Virus record (IMG/VR): IMGVR_UViG_3300013006_000143
Coordinates: 1 to 21,968 of that record
Strand: one strand, 5' to 3'
DNA: 21,968 bases
Source: a virus
Shown here: positions 14,461 to 21,968 of the stretch, piece after piece
Layout: each line of letters starts with the position of its first letter
How positions within the stretch are numbered: position 1 is the stretch's first letter
Notes under the pieces: generated by a model
The model's input: only the letters and a program-made list of their open reading frames with translations
Database searches by the model: none
Told to the model about the DNA's origin: nothing
Translations under genes and position numbers: made by a program

Positions 14461-17037
14461 TCAGGCGGTTCTGTACGCCTGTATATGTCCGGTACCACGC
14501 CATCCTCCAGTACCATTGAATAGACCTGCCTGTGGAATTTCATTTACGAACTGTAAGGCTGCTTCATCATTTGCAAATTTCAGAACAGCACCACCTGGAA
14601 TACCAGTGTATGTTCTTGCAAACACGCCGTCACCAGGATCGTAATTGTATGAGGGGAATATTACAATAATGGTATATGTTTCAGTTGCATTTCCTGGCAT
14701 CGTGACTGGATTACTGATGGGTTCGTATCCTTGAGTAGTACTATTTGAAGTACCAGCCTTTCTGCTCCAATTAAAATTAAAAACAGTGGGAATCCAAACA
14801 GTAGAAACACCCACACCCGCCTGTGTGATACGCACACGATCCGTGCCGTTTGTGCGTAGCAGCAGATCGTTTCCGGCAGAACCAATTTGAGGGGTAACTG
14901 CGGTTCCTGTGTCTTGGAAGCGAATCAACGAATTTGTTTGTGTTGATTTCAAACGCAACATATCGGTGCCGCCGCCACTCACATCAAGCGTATAGGTGGG
15001 AGCAGGATCTCCAATACCAACCTTACCATCCCTATCAATAGTCATTCTGTTTGTTGCGGCATTTACTGTGCTTGCGCTATTGGTATAAAAATCAATAAAT
15101 GTTCCGTAAGCACCATCACGCCGGAAATTGAGTGCCGCACCACCTCCACCACCCGAAGAAAAGGTTAGTGCTGAATTGGTTGTATTTGCTAAACTTCCGT
15201 CAAGGTGGATTGAAGAAATGTTCAATACAGAGGTTGAATACGAGCGCGCTGCGGCGGCGGATGATATTTGCAGTTTTGCTGATGGATTGGTGGTGTTGAT
15301 ACCTAGATTTCCACCGATTATAGTGTTTGTGGAATTGATGGTAGTAGACGCAGCCGCGATCACCACAGACCCAAGCCGAGCAGTTCCGTTTGTGGTGAGG
15401 TCTAGTGTATAACCAGGCGATGCAGTACCGATTCCCAAGTCACCCGCAGCAGACAGACAAAGTTTTTCAGTTCCGCCACATTGAAGCACATGACCGCTCC
15501 ACGCATTCAGAACGCTGTTGTTGGATGTATCTGTTCCAATATAACTGTGGGCAGACGAAGTGCCGTAAGTAAATGCCCATGTATTACTAGATGTAGTCAC
15601 ATCTACTATAGCGAGGGGAGTGGTGGTTCCAATACCCAATCGTCCTGCATTACTCAACCGCATCCGCTCGGTGCCGCCCACTCCGTTGTTTGTCTTGAAC
15701 ACCAAGTCTTCGCCGCTGCCACCCGGACGCAGTGCGCCGTCACGCAGATCGCCCACAAGCAGGTTTGAGTACGGCAGGTCAAGCCCGTCAATAAGCGCAG
15801 CGCGTGTGTACGGCGTAGCCTTGATGATGTACCGCACCACGGTGTAGGGCGGCATATTGGCAACCAATCCGTTTGTACCAGGAGTCACATAAGCATAAGT
15901 GCCTTGTGCAACACCAGTACCAGCAGGAGTGACTTCTTGACCACCCTGTGAACCAAGCGGATACAGCCCTGCTATGGCAGAGTAGTTGTTTCCATCTGAT
16001 TCCAGTTCATCACGATTGGTGGTGTTTGTTCCAATAGCAAATCGCCCACGCAAATCGGGGGTGTTGAAATGGGTAACAGCCACCGTGCTGACAGCAGCAA
16101 CAGGCTGTGGACCGTTTGATCTTCGTTGTGTATTGTTCAGATTATCGTAAATGGTGCTATTAGTAACAGGAAGGAATGCTGCAACCCAACCCACCGTGGA
16201 CGGAATCACATTCGGATATTCAAACCTAGAGTTTTTTACTCCTGTGTCCTGCACATATTTTGCAAAAATCTGAACCGTTACGGATGCAGTGCCTTTTGCA
16301 AGCACCCGTCCAATCAGAGCATAAGTGGTTGCTGTCCCTGTTGATATAAGACTCGCCGTGGGATCGTATAGAATGGTGTCTCCAACGGCAACTGATGAGA
16401 ACCAAGTGGCGTATGTGGTGGTGTTCACTCCAATTTCTACAACATATCCGTATGCAGGCACACGATCACCACTACTGTTTTGCAGTTTGGCGTACAGATT
16501 GGGATATGTGCCAACCGCATACGAGTTGCCGTTGCACTCCAACCACGAATCAGGAATGGCAGAGCCAGCAAAGGGCATGATTGTGCCCACAGGCTGAATC
16601 TCGTCAATCGCAACAGTGGATGATCCACCAATCTGTGTGCCAAGGAAATTCGTGACCACATACTGATTGGTGGCAGCATTACGCACAACCAGTGGTTTTA
16701 CAACCGAACCAATGGCACTAGGTGGATTGGCAGTGAGTCCTCCTGCAACAGAACTAGTCAAGAACAGCACAGGACCGCTGAAGCCGCTCAGAGTGGACAC
16801 CGATGTAAGGTCAATCTCACCTGAATACACCACAGAGAATGAGTTTGCACTGGCTTCCGACACCACACCCACCACTTCCGAATTGGTTGCGCTGTCTGCT
16901 TGGGCTTTCACAAAAGAAGTGGACGCAACATCGTAACGCACCACATCACCCACGGCAAACGAGTTTGCTGTGGCAAAGGTCTTGACCAGTTTGGAGGTGT
17001 TCTGTACGCCACCTGAAAGATAGAGTGATGATCCCAT
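14461..17037 (-). CDS. Tail fibre with split tail-collar domain and LGIGT repeats
   Basis: This 858-residue protein is a baseplate-proximal fibre, comparable in position to T4 gp12. Residues about 20-132 form a module shared with the upstream fibre. The tail-collar domain (Phage tail collar family) begins PVGTIMPFAG...PDSWLECNG...YPNLYAKL (149-185) and resumes FNTPDLRGRFAIGTN (324-338), with about 138 residues inserted between the halves. MPPYTVVRYIIKA (395-407) is the usual strand after such domains. The shaft then has four copies of an L/V-G-I-x-T..P motif (467, 534, 578 and 673), each followed by a beta strand. The C-terminal tip ends QAYRTA, resembling the upstream fibre's AFRTA. No S74 chaperone domain is seen. 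The ATG has only a modest AGAG ribosome site. Confidence 0.85.
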   Translation of the reverse strand: MGSSLYLSGGVQNTSKLVKTFATANSFAVGDVVRYDVASTSFVKAQADSATNSEVVGVVSEASANSFSVVYSGEIDLTSVSTLSGFSGPVLFLTSSVAGGLTANPPSAIGSVVKPLVVRNAATNQYVVTNFLGTQIGGSSTVAIDEIQPVGTIMPFAGSAIPDSWLECNGNSYAVGTYPNLYAKLQNSSGDRVPAYGYVVEIGVNTTTYATWFSSVAVGDTILYDPTASLISTGTATTYALIGRVLAKGTASVTVQIFAKYVQDTGVKNSRFEYPNVIPSTVGWVAAFLPVTNSTIYDNLNNTQRRSNGPQPVAAVSTVAVTHFNTPDLRGRFAIGTNTTNRDELESDGNNYSAIAGLYPLGSQGGQEVTPAGTGVAQGTYAYVTPGTNGLVANMPPYTVVRYIIKATPYTRAALIDGLDLPYSNLLVGDLRDGALRPGGSGEDLVFKTNNGVGGTERMRLSNAGRLGIGTTTPLAIVDVTTSSNTWAFTYGTSSAHSYIGTDTSNNSVLNAWSGHVLQCGGTEKLCLSAAGDLGIGTASPGYTLDLTTNGTARLGSVVIAAASTTINSTNTIIGGNLGINTTNPSAKLQISSAAAARSYSTSVLNISSIHLDGSLANTTNSALTFSSGGGGGAALNFRRDGAYGTFIDFYTNSASTVNAATNRMTIDRDGKVGIGDPAPTYTLDVSGGGTDMLRLKSTQTNSLIRFQDTGTAVTPQIGSAGNDLLLRTNGTDRVRITQAGVGVSTVWIPTVFNFNWSRKAGTSNSTTQGYEPISNPVTMPGNATETYTIIVIFPSYNYDPGDGVFARTYTGIPGGAVLKFANDEAALQFVNEIPQAGLFNGTGGWRGTGHIQAYRTA
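16066..16479 (-). other. Insertion within the tail-collar domain
   Basis: Residues 187-324 of the collar fibre separate the two halves of the collar motif, which are usually much closer. The insert is beta-rich, with its own GDTILYDP and ALIGRVLAKGTASVTV stretches, and resembles a small compact domain. Exact borders are estimates. Confidence 0.6.
16642..16980 (-). repeat. Shared fibre module, copy C (collar fibre)
   Basis: Residues 20-132 include FAVGDVVRYD, VKAQADSATNSEVVGVVS, FSVVYSGEID, VLFLTSS and VVKPLVV. The same order of segments occurs twice in the upstream fibre. At DNA level, about 28 bp around 16894-16912 nearly match the equivalent place in copy B. Confidence 0.7.
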
Positions 17038-17084
17038 GTGTGTGTCTCTTTAGTGAGATAGAATTATGACTTGTGTGTACGGCA

Positions 17085-20000
17085 TTAGGCAGTTCTGAAT
17101 GCGATTGCAATTCCTCTGTAAGTGCTTGGGCTAGCGGTGTGCGTGAATGCAGCGGAACTTGCTGCATGAGTAGTGGCAGCAACCAATGCACCGCTACTTG
17201 ATTCATTCACGATGTACACGCCATTCCATGTTCCTGCGACTGAACCAAGTTTATTATCACCGGCTCCAGTCTTCACTGCAAATGTAGATGCCGGGTATTG
17301 GTAGTTGATTGTAATTGTCGATGCATTGGTGACCGTGTATGCAACTATAGCAATACCTCCAACTTCCGTATTTAGCAAACTTGCATAATTTCCAAGACCG
17401 AGCAGCGTCTTCACTGTGGCTGCGCTCAATGCAGTAACATTTCCGGAGGATCCAGTGGAATTTCCGAGAATAGTTGCAGTAGCGATTTGTGCGACAGATG
17501 CAAGAGAAACTGAATTGCTTGGAAGAGAAACCGTTCCTGTCACAGACAATCCAGCAGTAGAAGTGATTCCTGCCGCAACAATAGTTTTAGCCACACCCAC
17601 ACCGCCCGCCACTATGAGCGCACCCGTTCCCGTAGAAGTGGATGATGCTGTGTCGGTTATATTAACAAAAGTGCTTGTATTAAATCCACCACTGGTCAAT
17701 TTGATACCACCACTCACATCTAGTGTAGCCGCAGTAATTCCCCCACCCACATTCAGCGCACCCGCAACACCCAATCCACCACCAACCGTGAGCGCACCCG
17801 TTCCCGTAGAGGTTGAAGAGGTAGTTGATGGAATAGTAACAACTCCAGTAGAATCTGCACGCAGAACCTCACTAGTAGAATTCAGTAATTTGACAGCACC
17901 TGATGCATCTTCTGTGCGTAATATCAAATCCGTGCCAGAGTGCTGAATATACCCCTTTCGCACCCCACCACGATACAAACTCATATACGGAGAGTTTACA
18001 GATGACGATCCTTCCATACGAATGGATTCGTCCAATGCGTTGAAAATATGCAGTTTTGCTGTTGGACTAACTGTCCCAATTCCTAGATTTCCGCCGTTGT
18101 ACACCATGCTGTTGGTGTTCACCGTGAGGAGTTCGGTGGGAGTGTACGCAGTTCCCACCGCGTTGTTGTTTGCTGCAACGGTGTACAGTGCAAGACCAGG
18201 ATACGAAGAACCAGTATATCCGACTTCCAGTGCAGCACGGGGTGGACTGCTTTCAGCCCAAGTGCTTTCGTAACCTGCCACACCCGAGCGCGGACGCATT
18301 CCGTATGACAACACAGTATTTGCGCTGCTGAATTGAGAACCGAAAACATTCAGTGTTGTAGGGTATGTGCTGTCTGTGCTATCGCTACTAGCACGCCCAA
18401 CCAAAATATCACCACCTTGTGTAGCCGTGGCGCGTCCACCGCGAATCACGCCCTTGACATCCAGTGACGCACCATTAAGTCCATTACTCGAATACCCAAT
18501 GTCCACCGATCCGGGACGGCGGAACGGCAAGCGCATGACTTGCTGCCCACCTGCAATATTGGTTCCAATATTAACACCAAATTTCAAGTCTGCGGCACTT
18601 CCACACGATCCAAGATTCTGTACAAGCAGGTCTTCCAATCGGGCACCAGCCGACAAGCCTTGCACATCGGTCACATCACCACGATACGAGAACAAGTATC
18701 CACTCCAGTTGCCAGCACTGCTGCTTGTAGACATCAGCAGGGGCTTGCGAACTGTTCCCGCTTGGGTGGGATAGTTTACGGCAATAGACGGAGTGCTACT
18801 TTCCAAACACGAATATGGGGTGGATCCCACGCAGTCTTTGGCAAGGAAATACACGGTTCCGTTTTGTGGAGTTCCGTATGATGCTGGCAGAGAGAGTCCA
18901 GAAAAGAATCCGTCCATGAGCAGAGTGAATGAACTGTTCACGCCTGATGTGCCAATGGCAGCAGCATCAGTGGTGGAAATCACCATGCCTGCAAGTTCGG
19001 CTTCTTCTGCGCTGTTGGCTTGGGCTTTCACATATGCACCGTTAGAGTACACATATGCGTATGTAAGACCATCTGTGCCAATATATGTGACACCTCGGGA
19101 TGCCCCATCCCACCGCACGAAATCACCAATCTTGAACTGATTCAATTGTGTGAAAATGGTTCCCACTGAATTAGCGGTGGCTATGTTCACTGGCGAACTC
19201 AGCACACCACCCGTGAACGGATACACGATACCAGAAGTTGCACTTGTGGCAATGAGTACCGCTTTGTGTACCTGTGCTGCTGCTTGCGGCTGTGTGGGCG
19301 TGATGCGTCCTGCGGAGTACGGGCTAAGATAGTACACCGAACCAGGCGTAAGAGCAGCACCGCCTTCGGTGATAGACGAGAAGTTACCAAAAATTTCACC
19401 CAAGAAGGTGATTTCAAAGTTGTTGGTGTCAATCACGCGAGACACCAAACCAACAACTTCGGCTGTGTTAGCCGAATCGCCTTTGGCTATAGTATATACA
19501 GATCCATTCAAATATAAGGGCTGTCCAAACACAAATAAGTGATTAGACTGAGTGACCACCTTTCGGTTTGCACCCGAAGGAATGTTCACAAAGGGCTGCG
19601 ATCCGTAAGTGGAGCCGTTCAGCACCTGAATGAACGCAGTGGAACCGGTTGGAGCGTATCGGGTGAACTCAATGGTACGACCACTGGTTGTGCCTGCAAG
19701 ACCAGTACTTGTGAGATTGATCAGCACTCCGTGATCGGAAGTGGAGCCGCCGTCAATCTGCACTCCGCTGCCGTGAACACGCAGTGACCCGCCGTTGTGT
19801 GGGTAGATACCGCTTGTGGCTCCGCTGAAGCCGATGTGGGTGTTGGCACGCCACACACCGGTGATACCGTGAACCTGTGTGGTCTGCCACAGCCACTCTG
19901 CTGTACCACCGCTTCCGCGATTGAGCAGAATGCCACCACCACCGGCAGTATTGATTTTGCCGTCACTAGCCTCAGCAGTATCACCAAGCACAATGTTGTA

Positions 20001-20330
20001 GTCGTCAATCGTTACAATGTTTGCGTTCAGCGTAACCATTCCAGAGTTGAATGTAACATTACCATTGAATGTCACACCACTGCTGAACAACACAGGCTGT
20101 TGAAATGTCAAGCCCTTGTTCACATTGTCAGAAAGCGAAACCGACAGAGTTCCACCAGCAGCCAGCGTACCCGAAATGGAGGTGGAATCCACAAAATCGT
20201 AAACCTTGAGTTTGTTGATCTTGTTTATTGCGGTATTGGTGACATCCAACCACAGATTGAAATTATCCCCCAACTGAACAGTCTGTACGGGGATTGTATT
20301 ATTTTCTGCTGGTCCTGTGCTTGCTGCCAT
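17085..20330 (-). CDS. Long beta-structured tail fibre protein
   Basis: This 1081-residue protein opens with a segment typical of aquatic T4-like fibre proteins: QLGDNFNLWLDVTNTAINKIN (about 19-39), likely the virion attachment part. A beta-rich IVTIDDYNIVLGDT...GGGGILL region (105-136) follows. Two copies of a module (about 260-375 and 395-550) carry AKGDSANTAEVVGLVS and KAQANSAEEAELAGMV. A GNLGIGTVSPTAKLHI repeat lies at 748-762, then two STSTGTGAL.V.GG.GVA repeats (839-857 and 898-914). The tip ends YRGIAIAFRTA. There is no membrane segment, enzymatic motif or S74 chaperone domain. The ATG is 3 nt after the previous stop and its ribosome site is weak, so translation is probably coupled to the 64-residue gene. 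Confidence 0.87.
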   Translation of the reverse strand: MAASTGPAENNTIPVQTVQLGDNFNLWLDVTNTAINKINKLKVYDFVDSTSISGTLAAGGTLSVSLSDNVNKGLTFQQPVLFSSGVTFNGNVTFNSGMVTLNANIVTIDDYNIVLGDTAEASDGKINTAGGGGILLNRGSGGTAEWLWQTTQVHGITGVWRANTHIGFSGATSGIYPHNGGSLRVHGSGVQIDGGSTSDHGVLINLTSTGLAGTTSGRTIEFTRYAPTGSTAFIQVLNGSTYGSQPFVNIPSGANRKVVTQSNHLFVFGQPLYLNGSVYTIAKGDSANTAEVVGLVSRVIDTNNFEITFLGEIFGNFSSITEGGAALTPGSVYYLSPYSAGRITPTQPQAAAQVHKAVLIATSATSGIVYPFTGGVLSSPVNIATANSVGTIFTQLNQFKIGDFVRWDGASRGVTYIGTDGLTYAYVYSNGAYVKAQANSAEEAELAGMVISTTDAAAIGTSGVNSSFTLLMDGFFSGLSLPASYGTPQNGTVYFLAKDCVGSTPYSCLESSTPSIAVNYPTQAGTVRKPLLMSTSSSAGNWSGYLFSYRGDVTDVQGLSAGARLEDLLVQNLGSCGSAADLKFGVNIGTNIAGGQQVMRLPFRRPGSVDIGYSSNGLNGASLDVKGVIRGGRATATQGGDILVGRASSDSTDSTYPTTLNVFGSQFSSANTVLSYGMRPRSGVAGYESTWAESSPPRAALEVGYTGSSYPGLALYTVAANNNAVGTAYTPTELLTVNTNSMVYNGGNLGIGTVSPTAKLHIFNALDESIRMEGSSSVNSPYMSLYRGGVRKGYIQHSGTDLILRTEDASGAVKLLNSTSEVLRADSTGVVTIPSTTSSTSTGTGALTVGGGLGVAGALNVGGGITAATLDVSGGIKLTSGGFNTSTFVNITDTASSTSTGTGALIVAGGVGVAKTIVAAGITSTAGLSVTGTVSLPSNSVSLASVAQIATATILGNSTGSSGNVTALSAATVKTLLGLGNYASLLNTEVGGIAIVAYTVTNASTITINYQYPASTFAVKTGAGDNKLGSVAGTWNGVYIVNESSSGALVAATTHAASSAAFTHTASPSTYRGIAIAFRTA
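17615..17636. repeat. 22-bp direct repeat, first copy
   Basis: An exact 22-bp sequence here recurs at 17789-17810, 174 bp (58 codons) away in frame. It encodes the STGTGAL core of a fibre repeat. Confidence 0.85.
17789..17810. repeat. 22-bp direct repeat, second copy
   Basis: This is the exact partner of the sequence at 17615-17636. Flanking bases also resemble each other but with mismatches, fitting an older in-frame duplication of one fibre repeat. Confidence 0.85.
18681..19148 (-). repeat. Shared fibre module, copy B (long fibre)
   Basis: Residues 395-550 contain FKIGDFVRWD, VKAQANSAEEAELAGMV, FTLLMDGFFS, GTVYFLAKD and VRKPLLMSTS. This copy is longer than the others because of loops, including the CVGSTPYSC stretch with a possible cysteine pair. 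Confidence 0.65.
19206..19553 (-). repeat. Shared fibre module, copy A (long fibre)
   Basis: Residues 260-375 contain LFVFGQPLYLNG, IAKGDSANTAEVVGLVS, NFEITFLGEIFG, GSVYYLSPYSAG and VHKAVLIATS. The segment order equals copies B and C, although the first strand is more diverged. Confidence 0.65.
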
Positions 20331-20333
20331 GTG

Positions 20334-20528
20334 TTATTCGCTCGCCTGTAGGGTTTTCAGTGATTCTTGGAGGTGTGCAACCTGCTGCTTCAAGTTATTT
20401 ATCTCCGCTTTCAGTGACTCAATGTCTTCAGCCACGGTCTTTTTTTGACGAAAAGCCTCAATTGCTTCCGCATCAGCCAGCACCACTGCGCCAGTTCTTC
20501 TGTCTCGTAAATACCGTTTGTCACTCAT
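20334..20528 (-). CDS. 64-residue coiled-coil protein (possible fibre assembly factor)
   Basis: The N-terminal third (MSDKRYLRDRRTGAVVLADA) is polar. From about residue 32 onward there is an unbroken heptad series: I36, I43, V50 and L57 at a positions, and L39, L46, L53 and L60 at d positions. This predicts a parallel coiled coil of nearly four heptads. It lies 3 nt after the preceding stop and 3 nt before the long fibre's ATG, so it is co-translated with the fibre. Small coiled-coil proteins near fibre genes include the T4 fibre chaperone gp57A (79 residues), but I see no sequence match to it; a structural connector is equally possible. Expression is likely given the packing and the regular heptads. 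Confidence 0.75.
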   Translation of the reverse strand: MSDKRYLRDRRTGAVVLADAEAIEAFRQKKTVAEDIESLKAEINNLKQQVAHLQESLKTLQASE

Positions 20529-20531
20529 GGC

Positions 20532-21968
20532 TTACTGTATGAAACTCACTGTGCGGATGGTACGCACAGCAGGAGTCTGATAGTAGGTGGAGTTTGCAGC
20601 GGGTGGAGTCAAGTCCACGCGGATCTGATACGACTTGAAAAATTGTCCGCTTGGCAAAGTACCACGGAATACTGCTTCACGGAAATCTATTTCCGATGTG
20701 CTGGTGAATGTGGGGTTGCTGCGGGTGAGTGGGGTCCACCCCTTACTGAATACTTCACCTTCTCCGTTCAGAGATGCGCGATACCACACTGTTACGGTTG
20801 AAGAAGACGGGATATTTGCGTCAAGGAACACAGCCAATCCGTTGGACGCAGACGAATCTGCCAGTTCAACCACCCGCGAAACATAGCGAGACACGGGTGT
20901 GACGGGGACAGCGAACATCTTCACACCCGTTCCGTATAGAGCCGCGGTGTCCACCACAGGGGAAACCGTGGTGTCTGCGCCTCGCGTGAGCGAGTATGTG
21001 AGTACTGGCGCAGTGGTGTACAGAGTATTCAAATATACAGACTCGTTGTTTTTGAACCCCGTGCTATTCATTGTACGGGACACCGTGCAACTAGACGGAA
21101 CAAGTTCAGGTGCGTACACTTTGAACACCTGCGAATCAGTGACACCCGGTACAGCAGAATACACCGCTGTTCCCGTTGCACTGCTGAATTGGCAACGATT
21201 CAGCGTGAACATTAGGTCAACGCCTGTATTGGCAACAGCAGGACCAATACCTTGAGTGGTGAAAAGTGTTCCCACCAATTGGTTATTACCTGCACGACCC
21301 GCATCCGAGCCAGAGGTCTGTGTGGAGTTTACTGATGCGTCAGCAGCAAACAACTCGTAGTCATCGCTGTTTGCAAGCACGCACAGCGAGTATTCGCCTG
21401 GCTCAAGATACACAGGGCTGCTGAATGTAAAGCCGGTTGCCGTGGGAGCCGTTGCGTTTGCGTTTACCGCAGCAGGCAGTTTGGTCACGGTGCTGAACGG
21501 CAGCACCACAGACGGAGAAGGATATCCAGAAACCGTGGGACGGATCTGTACCGTGACAGGCAGAGCCGAATCCTTGCCCGAGAAGTACAAATTCACGCTG
21601 TTCACAAATATTCCATCAGAATTAGTCTTCTTGTCCACGAAGAAGGTCTGTGAAAGCGGATCGCTCCAGTGGGTGTTTTCCACCGAATCAATGTCGCGGT
21701 TGAACGGATCCTTAGCCACGGACTCGCTGGCGGGAGTCTGACGGCGCAGTTCCGGTGGACGAGTGGAATACGATCCCGCAACACGCTGATCAATCAGACC
21801 TGTGCAGTAGTAGGTGGCTTCAGCAGCAATGGTGGAGTTGGCGGTTACCGCACTATCGGATATACGAACCGTGCGCTGTCCTGCAAGGAATCTGCCCGCA
21901 GAAATTCCAAAAGACACGGTACAATATCCGTAGGCATCGGTGCTGATGCCGCTCTTGACCACTTCTCC
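20532..21968 (-). CDS. Large virion structural protein, C-terminal part (partial, N-terminus off window)
   Basis: The frame is open from the right window edge to the TAA at 20532, 478 residues; the GTG at 21962 is only an internal codon, since the frame continues upstream. The visible sequence has TDAYGYCTVSFGISAGRFLAG followed by VRISDS, then EATYYCTGLIDQ, a TRPPELRRQT linker and the block DPLSQTFFVD...GIFVNSVNLYFSGKD...PVTVQIRPTVSGYPSPSV (about 101-152). PVYLEPGEYSLCVLANSDDYELF (about 183-205) follows. This order is familiar to me from large structural proteins of aquatic T4-like phages, probably baseplate or fibre-associated. The T4 counterpart in this position would be among gp10/gp11, but I cannot establish orthology. 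No enzyme motif is seen. Confidence 0.8.
   Translation of the reverse strand, partial: GEVVKSGISTDAYGYCTVSFGISAGRFLAGQRTVRISDSAVTANSTIAAEATYYCTGLIDQRVAGSYSTRPPELRRQTPASESVAKDPFNRDIDSVENTHWSDPLSQTFFVDKKTNSDGIFVNSVNLYFSGKDSALPVTVQIRPTVSGYPSPSVVLPFSTVTKLPAAVNANATAPTATGFTFSSPVYLEPGEYSLCVLANSDDYELFAADASVNSTQTSGSDAGRAGNNQLVGTLFTTQGIGPAVANTGVDLMFTLNRCQFSSATGTAVYSAVPGVTDSQVFKVYAPELVPSSCTVSRTMNSTGFKNNESVYLNTLYTTAPVLTYSLTRGADTTVSPVVDTAALYGTGVKMFAVPVTPVSRYVSRVVELADSSASNGLAVFLDANIPSSSTVTVWYRASLNGEGEVFSKGWTPLTRSNPTFTSTSEIDFREAVFRGTLPSGQFFKSYQIRVDLTPPAANSTYYQTPAVRTIRTVSFIQ

Noticed and set aside
17347-17354. Another GCTAAATA on the minus strand
   Set aside because: It is inside the long fibre coding region (Leu-Leu-Asn-Thr codons) and not followed by a ribosome site; best explained by chance.
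21960-21962. GTG as the start of the right-edge structural protein
   Set aside because: The frame continues to the window edge without a stop, and the visible N-terminal sequence is the middle of a domain, so the gene is simply truncated by the window.

Overview
The window is the structural and packaging module of a T4-like contractile-tailed phage (Caudoviricetes, myovirus morphology). The evidence is an unbroken run of genes, all on the minus strand, that match T4 late genes in both order and sequence. Read in the direction of transcription (high to low coordinates) they are gp13, gp14, gp15, gp16, gp17, gp18, gp19 and gp20. Sequence style (gp13 without a long C-terminal part, enlarged gp18 and gp19, and a fibre with the LGIGT-type repeats and N-terminal pattern seen in aquatic T4-like phages) points to an environmental, probably aquatic, phage rather than an enterobacterial one. 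I cannot name the host. I see no bacterial genes, tRNA genes, CRISPR array or insertion sequence, and there is no gene-free stretch over about 90 bp.

Layout, in transcription order. (1) 21968-20532: the C-terminal part of a large virion protein, probably baseplate-associated, cut by the window edge. (2) 20528-20334: a 64-residue protein that is mostly a perfect coiled coil. (3) 20330-9275: four large adhesin or fibre genes occupying about 11 kb. They are a 1081-residue beta-rich fibre, an 858-residue fibre with a tail-collar domain, a 1076-residue protein with a beta-helix (tailspike-like) start, and a 630-residue LamG-type lectin protein. (4) 9269-9003: an 88-residue protein I do not recognise. 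(5) 8966-1: neck (gp13, gp14), tail completion (gp15), terminase (gp16, gp17), sheath (gp18), tube (gp19) and portal (gp20, cut by the left edge).

The fibre block lies where T4 carries gp10-gp11-gp12-wac, between baseplate and neck genes, so it probably supplies the baseplate-attached adsorption apparatus. The rest packages DNA (gp16/gp17 on the gp20 portal), closes the head (gp13/gp14), caps the tail (gp15), and forms the contractile tail (gp18 around gp19). Genes are tightly packed: several stops and starts overlap or lie within a few bases, implying translational coupling.

No clear new defence or metabolic system is visible. The points most worth a second look are: a repeated CTAAATA motif in the gaps before gp19, gp13 and the beta-helix spike, with identical spacing at the first two; a module present three times across two adjacent fibre genes; a collar domain split by a large insertion; and the small coiled-coil protein translated just before the fibres.
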